This document shows positions 51,245 to 60,888 of a stretch of 64,000 bases of DNA, piece by piece (within the stretch, counting starts at the first letter, position 1; the number at the start of each line of letters is the position of its first letter). A program made the position numbers and the translations under genes. The stretch covers positions 62,001 to 126,000 of the forward strand of contig NZ_JACSOI010000005.1 of the NCBI RefSeq assembly GCF_018728565.1, in the 5' to 3' direction. Source of the DNA: Zobellia russellii. GTDB taxonomy: Bacteria; Bacteroidota; Bacteroidia; Flavobacteriales; Flavobacteriaceae. Below the pieces are notes generated by a model. The model was not told where the DNA came from. It did not search any database and saw nothing but the letters and a program-made list of their open reading frames with translations.

Positions 51245-51279
51245 TAGGGCATGAACACTTGTTTTTGCCCTATTTTTTT
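51245..51279 (+). terminator. Intrinsic terminator after the GH16 gene
   Basis: TAGGGCA / TGCCCTA stem with a 14-base loop, followed by T7. Confidence 0.75.
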
Positions 51280-51569
51280 ATCTATAACCTAGTATTGCAG
51301 TTTGATGTGAGAAAGATTTTCTTGTATTGAGCAGTATAACTTGTCGTAGTTTCTATTTCAATTTTCAAACTAATGATGGTATTTATTAAATGCTATATAG
51401 AGCACTTATTAAGAGTGTGTTGCTAATTAGTGGCACATCACATTTTCAACCATCACATATAAGCTAAAATCAATTTTTATTGAATCATTGAGCCCTTTTC
51501 ACCTTCCTTAACTTCACGAACAAGACTTTAAAGATGAACAGTCTTACTTAGAATTTTAAAGAAGGAAAT
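51280..51569. other. Intergenic region before the Old Yellow Enzyme gene
   Basis: About 290 bases after the terminator. It probably holds the promoter of the next operon, but no TAnnTTTG match was found; nothing else was recognised. Confidence 0.4.
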
Positions 51570-52688
51570 ATGAAAGAACAAAGTATTTTAAAACCTTATA
51601 TTTTAGGCAATATAGAATTACCCAACCGTGTTGTAATGGCACCAATGACGCGTAGTAGGGCAAATAACAGTGAAAATGCACCTACAGAAGATTTGCATGT
51701 ACCCTATTACACTCAAAGGGCTACTGCCGGACTCATAATAACAGAAGGCACCCAAGTGTCTAAGAAGGCAGTTGGTTATATTAATACACCCGGAATTTAT
51801 TCAAAACCACAGGTAGAAGGGTGGAAGAAAGTGACACAATCTGTTCACGAGGCCGGTGGAATAATTTTTGCTCAACTTTGGCATGTAGGTAGAATTTCGC
51901 ATCCTGATTTTCACAACGGTGAACTCCCTTGGGCACCGTCCGCAATCAATCCGGAAACAGAAGTGTTTACGCCCGAAGGCAGCAAAAAAACGGTTACTCC
52001 AAAGGCAATGACCCAGGAGGATATCAAAACCACTAAGAATGAATTCGTTCAAGCGGCCAAAAATGCTGTTGCCGCTGGTTTTGATGGTATTGAAATACAT
52101 TCATCCAATGGTTATTTATTTCATCAATTTTTTAATGGAACCAGCAATATTAGAGAAGACGAGTATGGAGGTAGTATTGAAAATAGAGCCCGCTTTTTCT
52201 TTGAGGTTTTAGATGCTGTTAAAGAAGTAATTCCTGAGATAAAAATTGGGGTTCGGTTTAACCCATCGTTACATAACATTTTTGGAATGACAATGGATGA
52301 AGAAACCATTCCCACCTTTGATTATATTATTGAGAAGTTGGATAAGGAATATGACCTGGCCTATATCCATTTATCCGAACCTTTTAATGATGTGTCTGAA
52401 GTTGAGTTTGCCGAGCAACACATAGCTAAACGCTACAGGCCGAAATATGATGGAACCTTGATGATAAATAGTGGTTTTGACCAAGAGAAGGCCAATGCTG
52501 TTTTGGAAGAAGGAAATGCAGATTTGGTAGCGTTTGGGAAACTATTTATATCTAATCCCGATTTGGTAGGTCGCTTTCGGGAAAACGTAGAAATTTCAGA
52601 ATGGGACAAAAATACTTTTTATACAACGGGAAAGAAGGGCTACACTGATTATGAAGCAAAAACGAGAGAACTAATCCCTAATCAATAG
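51570..52688 (+). CDS. Old Yellow Enzyme family alkene reductase
   Basis: FMN-dependent ene-reductase of 372 residues (NemA/OYE type), which reduces activated double bonds and nitro-esters. VVMAPMTRSRANNSENAP near the start, LWHVGRISHP near residue 105, and FDGIEIHSSNGYLFHQFFNG near residue 171 (His and Asn that hold the substrate carbonyl) are clear; the C-terminal NADLVAFGKLFISNPDLVGRF is the FMN phosphate site. It lies 37 bases before the aldehyde dehydrogenase, likely one operon. Confidence 0.93.
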   Translation: MKEQSILKPYILGNIELPNRVVMAPMTRSRANNSENAPTEDLHVPYYTQRATAGLIITEGTQVSKKAVGYINTPGIYSKPQVEGWKKVTQSVHEAGGIIFAQLWHVGRISHPDFHNGELPWAPSAINPETEVFTPEGSKKTVTPKAMTQEDIKTTKNEFVQAAKNAVAAGFDGIEIHSSNGYLFHQFFNGTSNIREDEYGGSIENRARFFFEVLDAVKEVIPEIKIGVRFNPSLHNIFGMTMDEETIPTFDYIIEKLDKEYDLAYIHLSEPFNDVSEVEFAEQHIAKRYRPKYDGTLMINSGFDQEKANAVLEEGNADLVAFGKLFISNPDLVGRFRENVEISEWDKNTFYTTGKKGYTDYEAKTRELIPNQ

Positions 52689-52725
52689 ACCAGAAGATAG
52701 TTTAACCCTAAAATCTAAATTGAAA

Positions 52726-54117
52726 ATGGAAACTTTAGTAAACGGATTTTCTACAATAAACCCAACAACGGGAGAGGAAATCAAGGAATATGAATATATG
52801 AGCAATGAAGAAGCTCAAAATGCAGTTGAAAAATGTCATAATGCATTTAAAGAATGGCGCTTAAAATCACTTGCTGAGCGTGCAGAAATAATAAAGGCCA
52901 TTGGCGAAGAGCTGAAAAAAAATAAAGACAAGTTCGTCAAACTGATGACCCAGGAAATGGGTAAAGTCTTAAAACAAAGTGCTCAAGAAATAGATTTGTG
53001 CAGTGCTATTTGCGAATACACAGCAACCGAAGGTCAAGAACATCTAAAAGATGAAGAACGAGAATTGCCGAACGGGGGCAAGGGGATAATCTCCTATTCT
53101 CCAACCGGGGTAATTTACGGTATACAGCCATGGAATTTTCCGGCTTACCAAGCGGTACGTTATTCAATTGCCAATTTAATGGCGGGTAACGGGGTTCTTT
53201 TAAAACACTCCAGTGGTGTAACGGGATCAGCATTGCTACTGCAAGAAATTTACGAACGTGCGGGCTTGCCCAAGAATCTATTTACCGTTCTGCTTATAGA
53301 ACATGACCAGTCCGATGCAATTATTGAAAATGAACTTGTTCGTGGCGTAACCCTAACCGGTAGCCCAGATGCAGGAAAAATAATTGCCAAAAAAGCAGGG
53401 GCCGCACTAAAAAAGACGGTACTTGAATTGGGTAGTAACGATGCGTATTTGGTTCTTGATGATGCAGATATTGAATTGGCTGCCAAAACCAGCGTAATGG
53501 GCAGGATTTATAATAACGGGGAAACTTGTGTAGCTGCTAAACGATTTGTTGTAGTTGAGAAGGTCTACGATGAGTTTCGTGATGCTTTTGTAAAAGCGAT
53601 GAAAGAAGTTAAATTGGGAGACCCTACAAAAGAGGATTCGGATTTAGGGCCAATGGCGAGAGAAGATTTACGTGAAACTCTTCATGAGCAAGTTCAGAAG
53701 AGTGTAAAAAAAGGAGCAAAAGTTCTTATTGGCGGTGAGATGCCGGATACTGATGGATTCTTTTACCCTGCAACGATTCTAGAAAACTTGGAACCCGGAC
53801 AGCCAGCTTATGATGACGAGCTTTTTGGGCCGGTCGCTTCACTGATTAAAGCAAAGGATAATGAAGATGCCATGCGTATAGCTAATGATAGTAGGTTTGG
53901 ATTAGGAGGAGGAATTTTCTCCAAAAATGAAGACAAAGCGTTTGAATTAGCCAAGAAACATTTTGATACGGGAATGGTATTTATCAATTCATTTGGATTG
54001 GCCACGCCCAATATGCCTTTTGGTGGAGTGAAAAACTCTGGTTATGGTAGAGAGCACGGTGGGTTCGGAATTCGTGAATTTGTGAATGTCAAAGCTGTAA
54101 TGAAAGTTAATATGTAA
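52726..54117 (+). CDS. Succinate-semialdehyde dehydrogenase-type aldehyde dehydrogenase
   Basis: NAD(P)-dependent aldehyde dehydrogenase of 463 residues. NLMAGNGVLLKHSSG binds the cofactor, LELGSNDAYLVLDDAD carries the catalytic Glu region, and NNGETCVAAKRF the catalytic Cys. The C-terminal FGLGGGIFSKNEDKAF fits the succinate-semialdehyde dehydrogenase group. ATG 52726 is chosen over a TTG two codons upstream. It follows the OYE gene, and together they could turn enals into acids; the substrate is unproven. Confidence 0.9.
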   Translation: METLVNGFSTINPTTGEEIKEYEYMSNEEAQNAVEKCHNAFKEWRLKSLAERAEIIKAIGEELKKNKDKFVKLMTQEMGKVLKQSAQEIDLCSAICEYTATEGQEHLKDEERELPNGGKGIISYSPTGVIYGIQPWNFPAYQAVRYSIANLMAGNGVLLKHSSGVTGSALLLQEIYERAGLPKNLFTVLLIEHDQSDAIIENELVRGVTLTGSPDAGKIIAKKAGAALKKTVLELGSNDAYLVLDDADIELAAKTSVMGRIYNNGETCVAAKRFVVVEKVYDEFRDAFVKAMKEVKLGDPTKEDSDLGPMAREDLRETLHEQVQKSVKKGAKVLIGGEMPDTDGFFYPATILENLEPGQPAYDDELFGPVASLIKAKDNEDAMRIANDSRFGLGGGIFSKNEDKAFELAKKHFDTGMVFINSFGLATPNMPFGGVKNSGYGREHGGFGIREFVNVKAVMKVNM

Positions 54118-54146
54118 GTTGCTTAAAAACAGCGTTTTTTAAAACA

Positions 54147-54195
54147 AAAACAGGGTCAAGGGTATGTGGATTTTCCCATCTCTTAGCCCTGTTTT
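54147..54195 (+). terminator. Possible terminator with a long loop
   Basis: AAAACAGGG / CCCTGTTTT 9-pair stem separated by 31 bases, ending in T4. The long loop makes it less certain. Confidence 0.45.
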
Positions 54196-54359
54196 ATGTA
54201 CAATCATAGAGGGTTGCCCCTCAAACCTAAAGCAAACAAAAATAAAGCGAACGATGAATTCTCTTAAAACATTTAGTATATTGTTTTGGTTCTAAAGTCT
54301 TGGAATATAGTATTGTTCTGGATAATAGGAATAAAGAACAACCAAGACAGTACCCCCGT

Positions 54360-55085
54360 ATGAGAAAAAATTGTATCCTCCTATTAGTATTTTTCACCTT
54401 AGGAAACCTATGTGCCCAAAAGGATAGCATCGTGCCACCACGCAAGAACAAATTACTGAAAAGGACAATTTTACCCCTCTCCTTACTTACAACAGGAATA
54501 CTTTTATCCGATAGTGGTTTTGAAATATCATTGCATGAAACAGCTCAAGGTTGGGTGGGCAATGACTTTCGCACCCACTTGGATGATTATACACGGTATG
54601 CCCCAGTGGCCACGCTTGTCGTAGCCAATGTGGCTGGAGTAAAAGCACAACATCATTGGTTTGATCAAACAAAAAACTTAGCGGTCTCCATGATTCTAAC
54701 GGATGTATTTACCAGGGCAATTAAAAATTCCGTTGTTAAGTATAGGCCCGATCGCTCTAATGATAACGCATTTCCCTCCGGTCATACATCCATTGCTTTT
54801 GCATCAGGTGCTGCAGTTTATGAAGAATATAAAGACACCAATGCCTATCTAGCTTACAGTGGCTTTGGTTTTGCGGCTGTAACGGGTGGCTTAAGGCTTT
54901 TCAACAACAAACACTATATTTCAGATATCCTTGCAGGCGCTGGTATAGGAATATTGGTAACAAGACTGGTTTATCATTTTGACTATTTGTTCAAGTGGAA
55001 TCCGTTTATAAAATCTAAGAATATCTCCCTAATTCCCCGTTATTCGGATGGCTTCGTGGGGCTTTATTTTTCTAAGTCATTCTGA
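54360..55085 (+). CDS. PAP2-family phosphatase
   Basis: PAP2 (type 2 phosphatidic acid phosphatase) domain protein of about 241 residues with a signal peptide (about 1-19, ending LCAQ). The three catalytic motifs are NSVVKYRPDRS near residue 131, FPSGHTSIAFASGAAVYEE (PSGH) near residue 145, and LRLFNNKHYISDILAGAGIG (R-x5-H-x3-D) near residue 185. ATG 54360 is favoured over 54300, because it gives the signal peptide. It would dephosphorylate lipids or undecaprenyl diphosphate at the envelope. Confidence 0.9.
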   Translation: MRKNCILLLVFFTLGNLCAQKDSIVPPRKNKLLKRTILPLSLLTTGILLSDSGFEISLHETAQGWVGNDFRTHLDDYTRYAPVATLVVANVAGVKAQHHWFDQTKNLAVSMILTDVFTRAIKNSVVKYRPDRSNDNAFPSGHTSIAFASGAAVYEEYKDTNAYLAYSGFGFAAVTGGLRLFNNKHYISDILAGAGIGILVTRLVYHFDYLFKWNPFIKSKNISLIPRYSDGFVGLYFSKSF

Positions 55086-55282
55086 TTTACTTTTTACATT
55101 AAAACCAATATCTCAGCTGCCTAAAGCTAAAGATTGGTTTTACAATTCTACTCGCTTAAATACTCCACTGTATAGTTTTAAGAATTCACTGAAAAGTATC
55201 TGTCATTCACAGATTCTTCAAAAAGGGTGCAATTCAAATAAGCACCTTTGTTTTATAGATTATAACTCAAAATACATTTACA

Positions 55283-56755
55283 ATGAAAAAAATAAGCCTG
55301 TTGGTCCTGCTGGCAATGCATATTTCGTTTACAATTTCTTGCTCAGATGATGATGCCATAACTACTACGGAAGATGGTGTAGAGGTAACCGACGAATCTA
55401 ACGAAGAAACGGAGGATGACGAAGTTTATGTGGAATCATATGCCGATAGTGATTTTGAAGCTTCGGATTGGACGGATGCCACACATAGCAAATCTGCCGA
55501 TCCTAATTTTGATGTGGTTTTTGAAGATAACACCGTAAAGCGCTTAGACCTAATTATTACAGAAGATCGCTGGCAGAGTATGTTAGATGATATGACCACT
55601 CTATATGGAGAATTTGGTGGTACAGGTGGCAGACCGGGCCCTGGTGGACCAGGTGGTGGACTTGTAGAAACTGACGAAGACCCAATTTTTGTGCCTGGAG
55701 AAGTTCTTTTTGAAGATAAGGAATGGTACCGCGTAGGTCTACGTTTTAAAGGAAACTCTAGTTTGCAATCCAGTTGGTCCGCAGGAATATTAAAACTGTC
55801 CTTTAAGCTAGATTTTGATGAGTTTGAAGACGAGTACCCACAAATTGATAACCAGCGTTTTTACGGGTTTAAAAAATTGAGCCTGAAAAATAATTACAAT
55901 GATAAATCTATGCTGCGCGAAAAAGTAGCTACGGATTTGTTTAGAGAAGCCGGTTTGGCCAGCTCACATGCCGCTATTTATGAAGTGTACGTAGACCATG
56001 GTAACGGCCCTGAATATTTTGGCGTGTATACATTGGTAGAAGAGGTAGACGATACGGTTATAGACACCCAATTTTCCGATAATGATGGTAATTTGTACAA
56101 ACCTGATGGCGATGGTGCAAGCTTTGCGGATGGCTCTTTTTCTGAAGATGTATTCGTTAAGAAAACCAATGAGGACGAAGCTGACTTTTCTGATATAGAA
56201 AGCCTTTTTGCCGCTTTGCATGCAGATATCCGTACCACTGATCCTGATGCGTGGCGTACCCAACTAGAAACCGTTTTTGATACGGATACATTCTTGAATT
56301 ACTTGGCGGTAAATACGGTCATCCAAAACTGGGACACCTATGGAAGAATGACACATAATTACTTTTTGTACAACAATCCCGATACAGAAAAACTGGCGTG
56401 GATTCCATGGGATAATAACGAAGCATTACAACGGGGCAATCAACAAGGTGCTTTGGCTTTAGATTTCTCGGATTTAAATGATACAGAGTGGCCGTTGATT
56501 GGATACATGTATGAAGATGCCACGTACAAGGCAAAATATGATAGCTATGTACAGGAGTTTGCCAATAACGTTTTTACAGTTAGCGCAATGCAAACCAAAT
56601 ACGCTGCCTATGCTTCATTAGTTGAGGCGTATGCTACGGCGGAAGTTGAGGGATATACGTTCTTGAATTCCAGTGCGGACTTCCAAGCGGCTATAAGTGA
56701 ATTGAATAGCCATGTGTCCGAAAGGGCGGCGGCAGTAGATAATTATTTGAATTAG
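55283..56755 (+). CDS. CotH kinase-family lipoprotein
   Basis: 490-residue surface lipoprotein: Cys at about residue 20 (FTISCSDDD) followed by an acidic export signal SDDD. The CotH kinase-like fold is seen in LDLIITEDRWQSMLDDM, WYRVGLRFKGNSSLQSSW, FGVYTLVEEVDDTVIDTQF and the conserved TYGRMTHNYFLYNNPDTEKLAWIPWDNNEAL (in parts). A Gly/Pro-rich segment (RPGPGGPGGG, about residues 117-126) is an inserted loop. Members phosphorylate proteins or act in cell-surface assembly; the function here is unknown. A terminator follows. Confidence 0.9.
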   Translation: MKKISLLVLLAMHISFTISCSDDDAITTTEDGVEVTDESNEETEDDEVYVESYADSDFEASDWTDATHSKSADPNFDVVFEDNTVKRLDLIITEDRWQSMLDDMTTLYGEFGGTGGRPGPGGPGGGLVETDEDPIFVPGEVLFEDKEWYRVGLRFKGNSSLQSSWSAGILKLSFKLDFDEFEDEYPQIDNQRFYGFKKLSLKNNYNDKSMLREKVATDLFREAGLASSHAAIYEVYVDHGNGPEYFGVYTLVEEVDDTVIDTQFSDNDGNLYKPDGDGASFADGSFSEDVFVKKTNEDEADFSDIESLFAALHADIRTTDPDAWRTQLETVFDTDTFLNYLAVNTVIQNWDTYGRMTHNYFLYNNPDTEKLAWIPWDNNEALQRGNQQGALALDFSDLNDTEWPLIGYMYEDATYKAKYDSYVQEFANNVFTVSAMQTKYAAYASLVEAYATAEVEGYTFLNSSADFQAAISELNSHVSERAAAVDNYLN

Positions 56756-56800
56756 TGAGTTTTTATGACGTAAGATGATGTAGGGGTTAGTTTTGAGAGA

Positions 56801-56832
56801 AAATCCGGTTGCCGTTGGTAGCCGGATTTTTT
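56801..56832. terminator. Terminator between CotH and the outer-membrane protein
   Basis: AAATCCGG / CCGGATTT stem with a 13-base loop that can extend by a small inner stem, followed by T6 counted with the stem. Convergent genes on both sides may share it. Confidence 0.75.
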
Positions 56833-56845
56833 GTATTTACGGCCA

Positions 56846-57349
56846 TCAGAATCTAAACCGTATGGACAATAAAAACTGATTTGTTGGGGGAAGACTTGGT
56901 ATGTTGGTTTTACCGGCTATTATGCCTACTTCCAGTACTTGTTTTTCCTTTATTCTGTAACCAATACCTAAATTCACATTTATTAAGGCACTCTCAATAC
57001 CTCCGGTGCGTTGATCAATATCAAAGGTCTTCCCGGTACGTGCATAGAGATAGGTCTTCTCATTTACATCATATTTAAGAACTATAGCACCCGCAATTTG
57101 CTCGTGGGTGCCAAACTTGGCATAATTGCGTTCTAGGCCGGCACTGAATTTTTCGGATATCTGATAATCAAAATAACCAGTTTTAAAAACTTCTCCGTTT
57201 AAATTCAAGGGGGCCTCAAAACGGTAGTGAGATAAATTTTTTATGAGTAAAGAATCTAGCGAAATCTTTTCTTTGGGGACTATTTGACTATATGCGGTAA
57301 GCGGAAAATAGAAACAGAAAACCGAGAAAAGAAGATTCTTCATAAACAA
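56846..57349 (-). CDS. Small outer-membrane beta-barrel-like protein
   Basis: Exported protein of 167 residues (signal peptide about 1-22, ending AYSQ). The C-terminal FLLSIRFRF ends in Phe with alternating hydrophobic residues, the signal for insertion by the Bam complex. Strands such as GYFDYQISEKFSAGLERNY and INVNLGIGYRIKEKQVLEVG support a small barrel. No known family was recognised. ATG 57349 or 57343 could be used. It is adjacent to the TolC gene (divergent). Confidence 0.68.
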   Translation of the reverse strand: MFMKNLLFSVFCFYFPLTAYSQIVPKEKISLDSLLIKNLSHYRFEAPLNLNGEVFKTGYFDYQISEKFSAGLERNYAKFGTHEQIAGAIVLKYDVNEKTYLYARTGKTFDIDQRTGGIESALINVNLGIGYRIKEKQVLEVGIIAGKTNIPSLPPTNQFLLSIRFRF

Positions 57350-57576
57350 AGGTTTTGGCTCATCTTATTTCAAATATAGGAATTGGACTACATTTAACTT
57401 AAGTAAGAACTGTTTTTTGGTAGAAGTTTAACAGTAGCTTGATTTCTAGAGTTACCCCAAAAATCCCGTCGATAAAAACAGCAGTTTCGTATAGTCAAAT
57501 GGGTCAAACTTCTATTCCCTTTTCATGTGTGCGCCTATAGTTTCACATTTGAAGTGTAAATTAAAAACACGCATAA
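57350..57576. other. Divergent intergenic region before the efflux operon
   Basis: About 227 bases with the promoters of the small outer-membrane gene and the TolC operon. No perfect TAnnTTTG box was found; nothing else was recognised. Confidence 0.4.
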
Positions 57577-58908
57577 ATGAAACTATATATAATCCTTGCA
57601 AGCTTTTTGTTCGCTCAAATTTCCTATGGACAAGTGGTACCCGAGCGTACAAGTGAAAAGATATGGTCCTTGGAAGACTGTATTACCTACGCCATTGAAA
57701 ATAACATTACCGTAAAAGATGCCACGTTAAACAAGAATAGTTCTGAAGTAGATTATTACAAAGCAAAATCTGCCAGACTACCGGATTTGTACGGAAGTGC
57801 ATCACAAGGTTTTTCAAGTGGTACTACTATTGACCCTATTACGAGTGATTATGTTTCCGATCAAATTCATAATACAAACTTGGGTATTAATAGTTCTATG
57901 ACCTTATTTCAAGGCAATCAGTTGAGCAATCAAATTAAGCAGAATAAACTACTTCTAGAGCAAAGCACACTATTGGAGGAAGAAGCAAAGAACAGTATCG
58001 TTATCAGTATTTTGGAAACCTATTTGCAAACACTTTACAGTAAAGAGGGGATTGCCATAGCCCAGAATAACCTTGAAGCTTCTGAAAAGGAAGTGATTCG
58101 GGCAAAATCGCGATTAGATGCGGGATCCATCGCCTTAAGTGATTATACCGAAGCACAGAGTCAAGCTGCTACCAATAGGTATAATGTTATTTCGGCTAAA
58201 AATAATTATGCCCAGAACATTATCACCTTAAAACAGTTATTGGAATTATCACCTCTGGAACCCTTGGAAATTGAAACGTTGGATGAGAATATGGATTTGA
58301 TTAACCTAGAGCTGAATAAGGAGGCAATTTATACCAATGCATTGGAATATTTACCGGAGGTTGAGGCCAGCAAAACCAACATTGCCATTACCGAGAAAGA
58401 GTTGGATATAGCCAAAGGAGGGTACTTGCCCACATTGTCCCTAATCGGTAGTCTTGGTTCTGGATATACAAGTATAAACGATAACACTTTTGGAGATCAA
58501 TTAGATGTCAATTTCAATCAGAAATTAGGTCTCAGTTTAAGCATTCCTATTTTCAATAGGAACCAGACCAAAGCGGCCGTACAAACAGCCACTATAAATA
58601 TTGAAAAAGCACAGTTGCAGAAACAAAGTATAGAAAAAGAGGTCATTAAAAAAGTGGAAACAGCTTATCAGAATGCGGTTTCTTCACAAGAGCAACTTGT
58701 TGCTGCACAAGCATCTCAAAACGCAGCGGAGCAATCCTATAATCTGGCACAAAAAAAATATGAATTGGGTGATTTAAGTACAACGGATTTGGTGATTAGC
58801 CAAAACACCTATACCAACGCTCAAGAGAATTACTTACAGGCTAAATACTTAAATATTCTTTACCATCAATTATTACAATTCTATCAAGGAAACGATATTA
58901 AACTTTAA
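57577..58908 (+). CDS. TolC-family outer-membrane efflux channel
   Basis: TolC-type channel of 443 residues. Signal peptide about 1-19 (ISYGQ), then two repeats of long helices. WSLEDCITYAIENNITVKDATL near residue 30 is the usual first helix, and the second repeat has EKVIKKVETAYQNAVSSQEQ-type residues (VIKKVETAYQNAVSSQEQL) and AAEQSYNLAQKKYELGDLS. It opens the outer membrane for the MacAB pump encoded downstream, with 5 bases between the genes. Confidence 0.92.
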   Translation: MKLYIILASFLFAQISYGQVVPERTSEKIWSLEDCITYAIENNITVKDATLNKNSSEVDYYKAKSARLPDLYGSASQGFSSGTTIDPITSDYVSDQIHNTNLGINSSMTLFQGNQLSNQIKQNKLLLEQSTLLEEEAKNSIVISILETYLQTLYSKEGIAIAQNNLEASEKEVIRAKSRLDAGSIALSDYTEAQSQAATNRYNVISAKNNYAQNIITLKQLLELSPLEPLEIETLDENMDLINLELNKEAIYTNALEYLPEVEASKTNIAITEKELDIAKGGYLPTLSLIGSLGSGYTSINDNTFGDQLDVNFNQKLGLSLSIPIFNRNQTKAAVQTATINIEKAQLQKQSIEKEVIKKVETAYQNAVSSQEQLVAAQASQNAAEQSYNLAQKKYELGDLSTTDLVISQNTYTNAQENYLQAKYLNILYHQLLQFYQGNDIKL

Positions 58909-58913
58909 TCAAA

Positions 58914-60137
58914 ATGAAAAATAAAAGAAACATCATTATTGGAGGTATAGCTATGGTTATACTGGCCATTGTTGCATTAGGTTTTATAAATGGCAATGAT
59001 AAAGTTGCTATTGAAGCTAAGACCATTACCGCTAGAAAAGGAGATGTAACCACTATGGTTACGGCTACCGGAACTATAGAGCCTATTACCCAAGTGGAAG
59101 TGGGTACCCAGGTTTCCGGAGTTGTGGAAAAAATCTATGTGGATTATAACAGTGTGGTTACCGAAGGTCAGTTGATTGCGGAGCTTGACAAAACAAATCT
59201 TAAGGCAGCAACCGTTCAGGCACAAGCCGCCTATGATAATGCGGTAAGTCAAAGAGATTATATGAAAATCATCTACGAAAGACAGAAAACGCTATACGAC
59301 AATCAGGTAATTAGCAAGTCGGATTTTGATGATGCGCTCTACAATTACCAAACGGCAAAGGGAACGGTAACACAGCGCATGTCAGATTTGCAGGAAGCAA
59401 AAACAAATTTGGGTTATGCTAATATTTACTCACCAATAGATGGGGTTGTACTTTCAAGGGATATTGATGAAGGGCAGACGGTTGCGGCCAGTTACAGCAC
59501 ACCAACCCTTTTTACTATAGCTCAAGATTTAAAAGAAATGCAAGTTGAAGCCGATGTAGATGAAGCAGATATAGGCGATGTAAAAGAAGGGCAACGGGTT
59601 AGTTTTACGGTAGATGCCTATCAAGGAAAAGTATTTGATGGAATCGTTACGCAAGTAAGGTTAGATCCAACCGTAACTTCCAACGTGGTAACCTACACGG
59701 TTGTTATAAAAGCAGATAACCCCGATTTAAAATTAAAGCCGGGTCTTACGGCCACGATCTCTATTTACACTTTGGAACTTAAGGATGTGTTATCTATTGA
59801 AGCTAAGGCAATTAATTTTAAGCCAACTCCACCTGAGATGATGGCCTATAACGAACAACAAGAATTGTCCGTTGATCCTTCCCAGCAAAAACCAATAGAT
59901 TCGGAGGAAGATAAATCCATAGTTTGGGTTTATGAAGCCAATGGAGCTATCATACCCAAGGAGGTAACATTAGGTGCTAGTGATGGGGTAAACGTTCAAG
60001 TTGTAGACGGTATAGATGAGGGGAATAAAGTAGTGTATAGTTTAAAATCCGAATCTACTAAAACAGCGGTCGCTCAAGGAGGTACGGATGAGAGTCCATT
60101 TATGCCAAAACCACCAGGAGGTAGCAAGAAAAAATAA
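58914..60137 (+). CDS. macA: MacA-type periplasmic adaptor (HlyD family)
   Basis: Membrane fusion protein of 407 residues. One N-terminal transmembrane helix (about 5-25), then the beta-barrel and lipoyl halves: TGTIEPITQVEVGTQVSG near residue 52, coiled-coil hairpin about 100-160 (QAAYDNAVSQRDYMKIIYERQ), and IYSPIDGVVLSRDIDEGQTV. LKPGLTATISIYT is the end of the beta-barrel. It joins the MacB pump to TolC. Member of the operon; substrate unknown (macrolide, peptide or polyketide efflux by family). Confidence 0.88.
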   Translation: MKNKRNIIIGGIAMVILAIVALGFINGNDKVAIEAKTITARKGDVTTMVTATGTIEPITQVEVGTQVSGVVEKIYVDYNSVVTEGQLIAELDKTNLKAATVQAQAAYDNAVSQRDYMKIIYERQKTLYDNQVISKSDFDDALYNYQTAKGTVTQRMSDLQEAKTNLGYANIYSPIDGVVLSRDIDEGQTVAASYSTPTLFTIAQDLKEMQVEADVDEADIGDVKEGQRVSFTVDAYQGKVFDGIVTQVRLDPTVTSNVVTYTVVIKADNPDLKLKPGLTATISIYTLELKDVLSIEAKAINFKPTPPEMMAYNEQQELSVDPSQQKPIDSEEDKSIVWVYEANGAIIPKEVTLGASDGVNVQVVDGIDEGNKVVYSLKSESTKTAVAQGGTDESPFMPKPPGGSKKK

Positions 60138-60142
60138 AAGCC

Positions 60143-60886
60143 ATGAGTAAAGAAATTATAAAAATTGAGGATTTAAAACGAGAGTTTACCATGGGAACCG
60201 AAACGGTTCACGCGTTAAAGGGGATTTCGTTCGATATCAAAGAAGGCGAGTTCGTTACCATCATGGGGTCCAGCGGTTCGGGAAAAAGTACCCTATTGAA
60301 TATTTTAGGGTGTTTGGATCAACCAACGGCAGGGAACTATGAAATAGATGGTGTAAAAGTTAAAAACCTTAGCAGAAATGAATTGGCCACTATACGAAAT
60401 GAGAAAATAGGTTTTATTTTTCAATCGTATAATCTGTTGGCTAGAACATCGGCCATTGAGAATGTAGAATTACCATTATTATACAACAGTAAGGTATCTA
60501 CGGAAGAACGTCGGGAACGCGCTATAAAGGCATTGGGAATGGTGGGTTTGGCAGAACGGTTGAACCATACGCCATCTCAACTTTCCGGTGGACAGCAACA
60601 GCGTGTGGCCATTGCTAGGTCTTTGGTTAATAATCCGGTGATGATATTAGCAGATGAGGCCACGGGAAACTTGGATACACGTACTTCTTATGAAATTATG
60701 TCTTTGTTTCAGGAATTGAATCAAAAAGGGATAACTATAACATTTGTGACGCACGAACCGGATATTGCCACATTTAGCAATAGAACTATTGTCTTAAAAG
60801 ATGGTAACATCATACAAGACTATCAAAATCACAACATACTCTCCGCATCAGAAGAACTGGCAAAATTGCCCAAACAAGACGATTAA
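60143..60886 (+). CDS. MacB-type ABC transporter ATPase
   Basis: ATP-binding subunit of 247 residues. Walker [16 protein letters not shown] near residue 43, Q loop [12 protein letters not shown], signature [16 protein letters not shown] near residue 145, and Walker [17 protein letters not shown]. The fold is the LolD/MacB type. In many species this ATPase is fused to the permease; here the two are separate genes with only 2 bases between them, which is usual in Bacteroidota. Confidence 0.93.
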   Translation: MSKEIIKIEDLKREFTMGTETVHALKGISFDIKEGEFVTIMGSSGSGKSTLLNILGCLDQPTAGNYEIDGVKVKNLSRNELATIRNEKIGFIFQSYNLLARTSAIENVELPLLYNSKVSTEERRERAIKALGMVGLAERLNHTPSQLSGGQQQRVAIARSLVNNPVMILADEATGNLDTRTSYEIMSLFQELNQKGITITFVTHEPDIATFSNRTIVLKDGNIIQDYQNHNILSASEELAKLPKQDD

Positions 60887-60888
60887 TT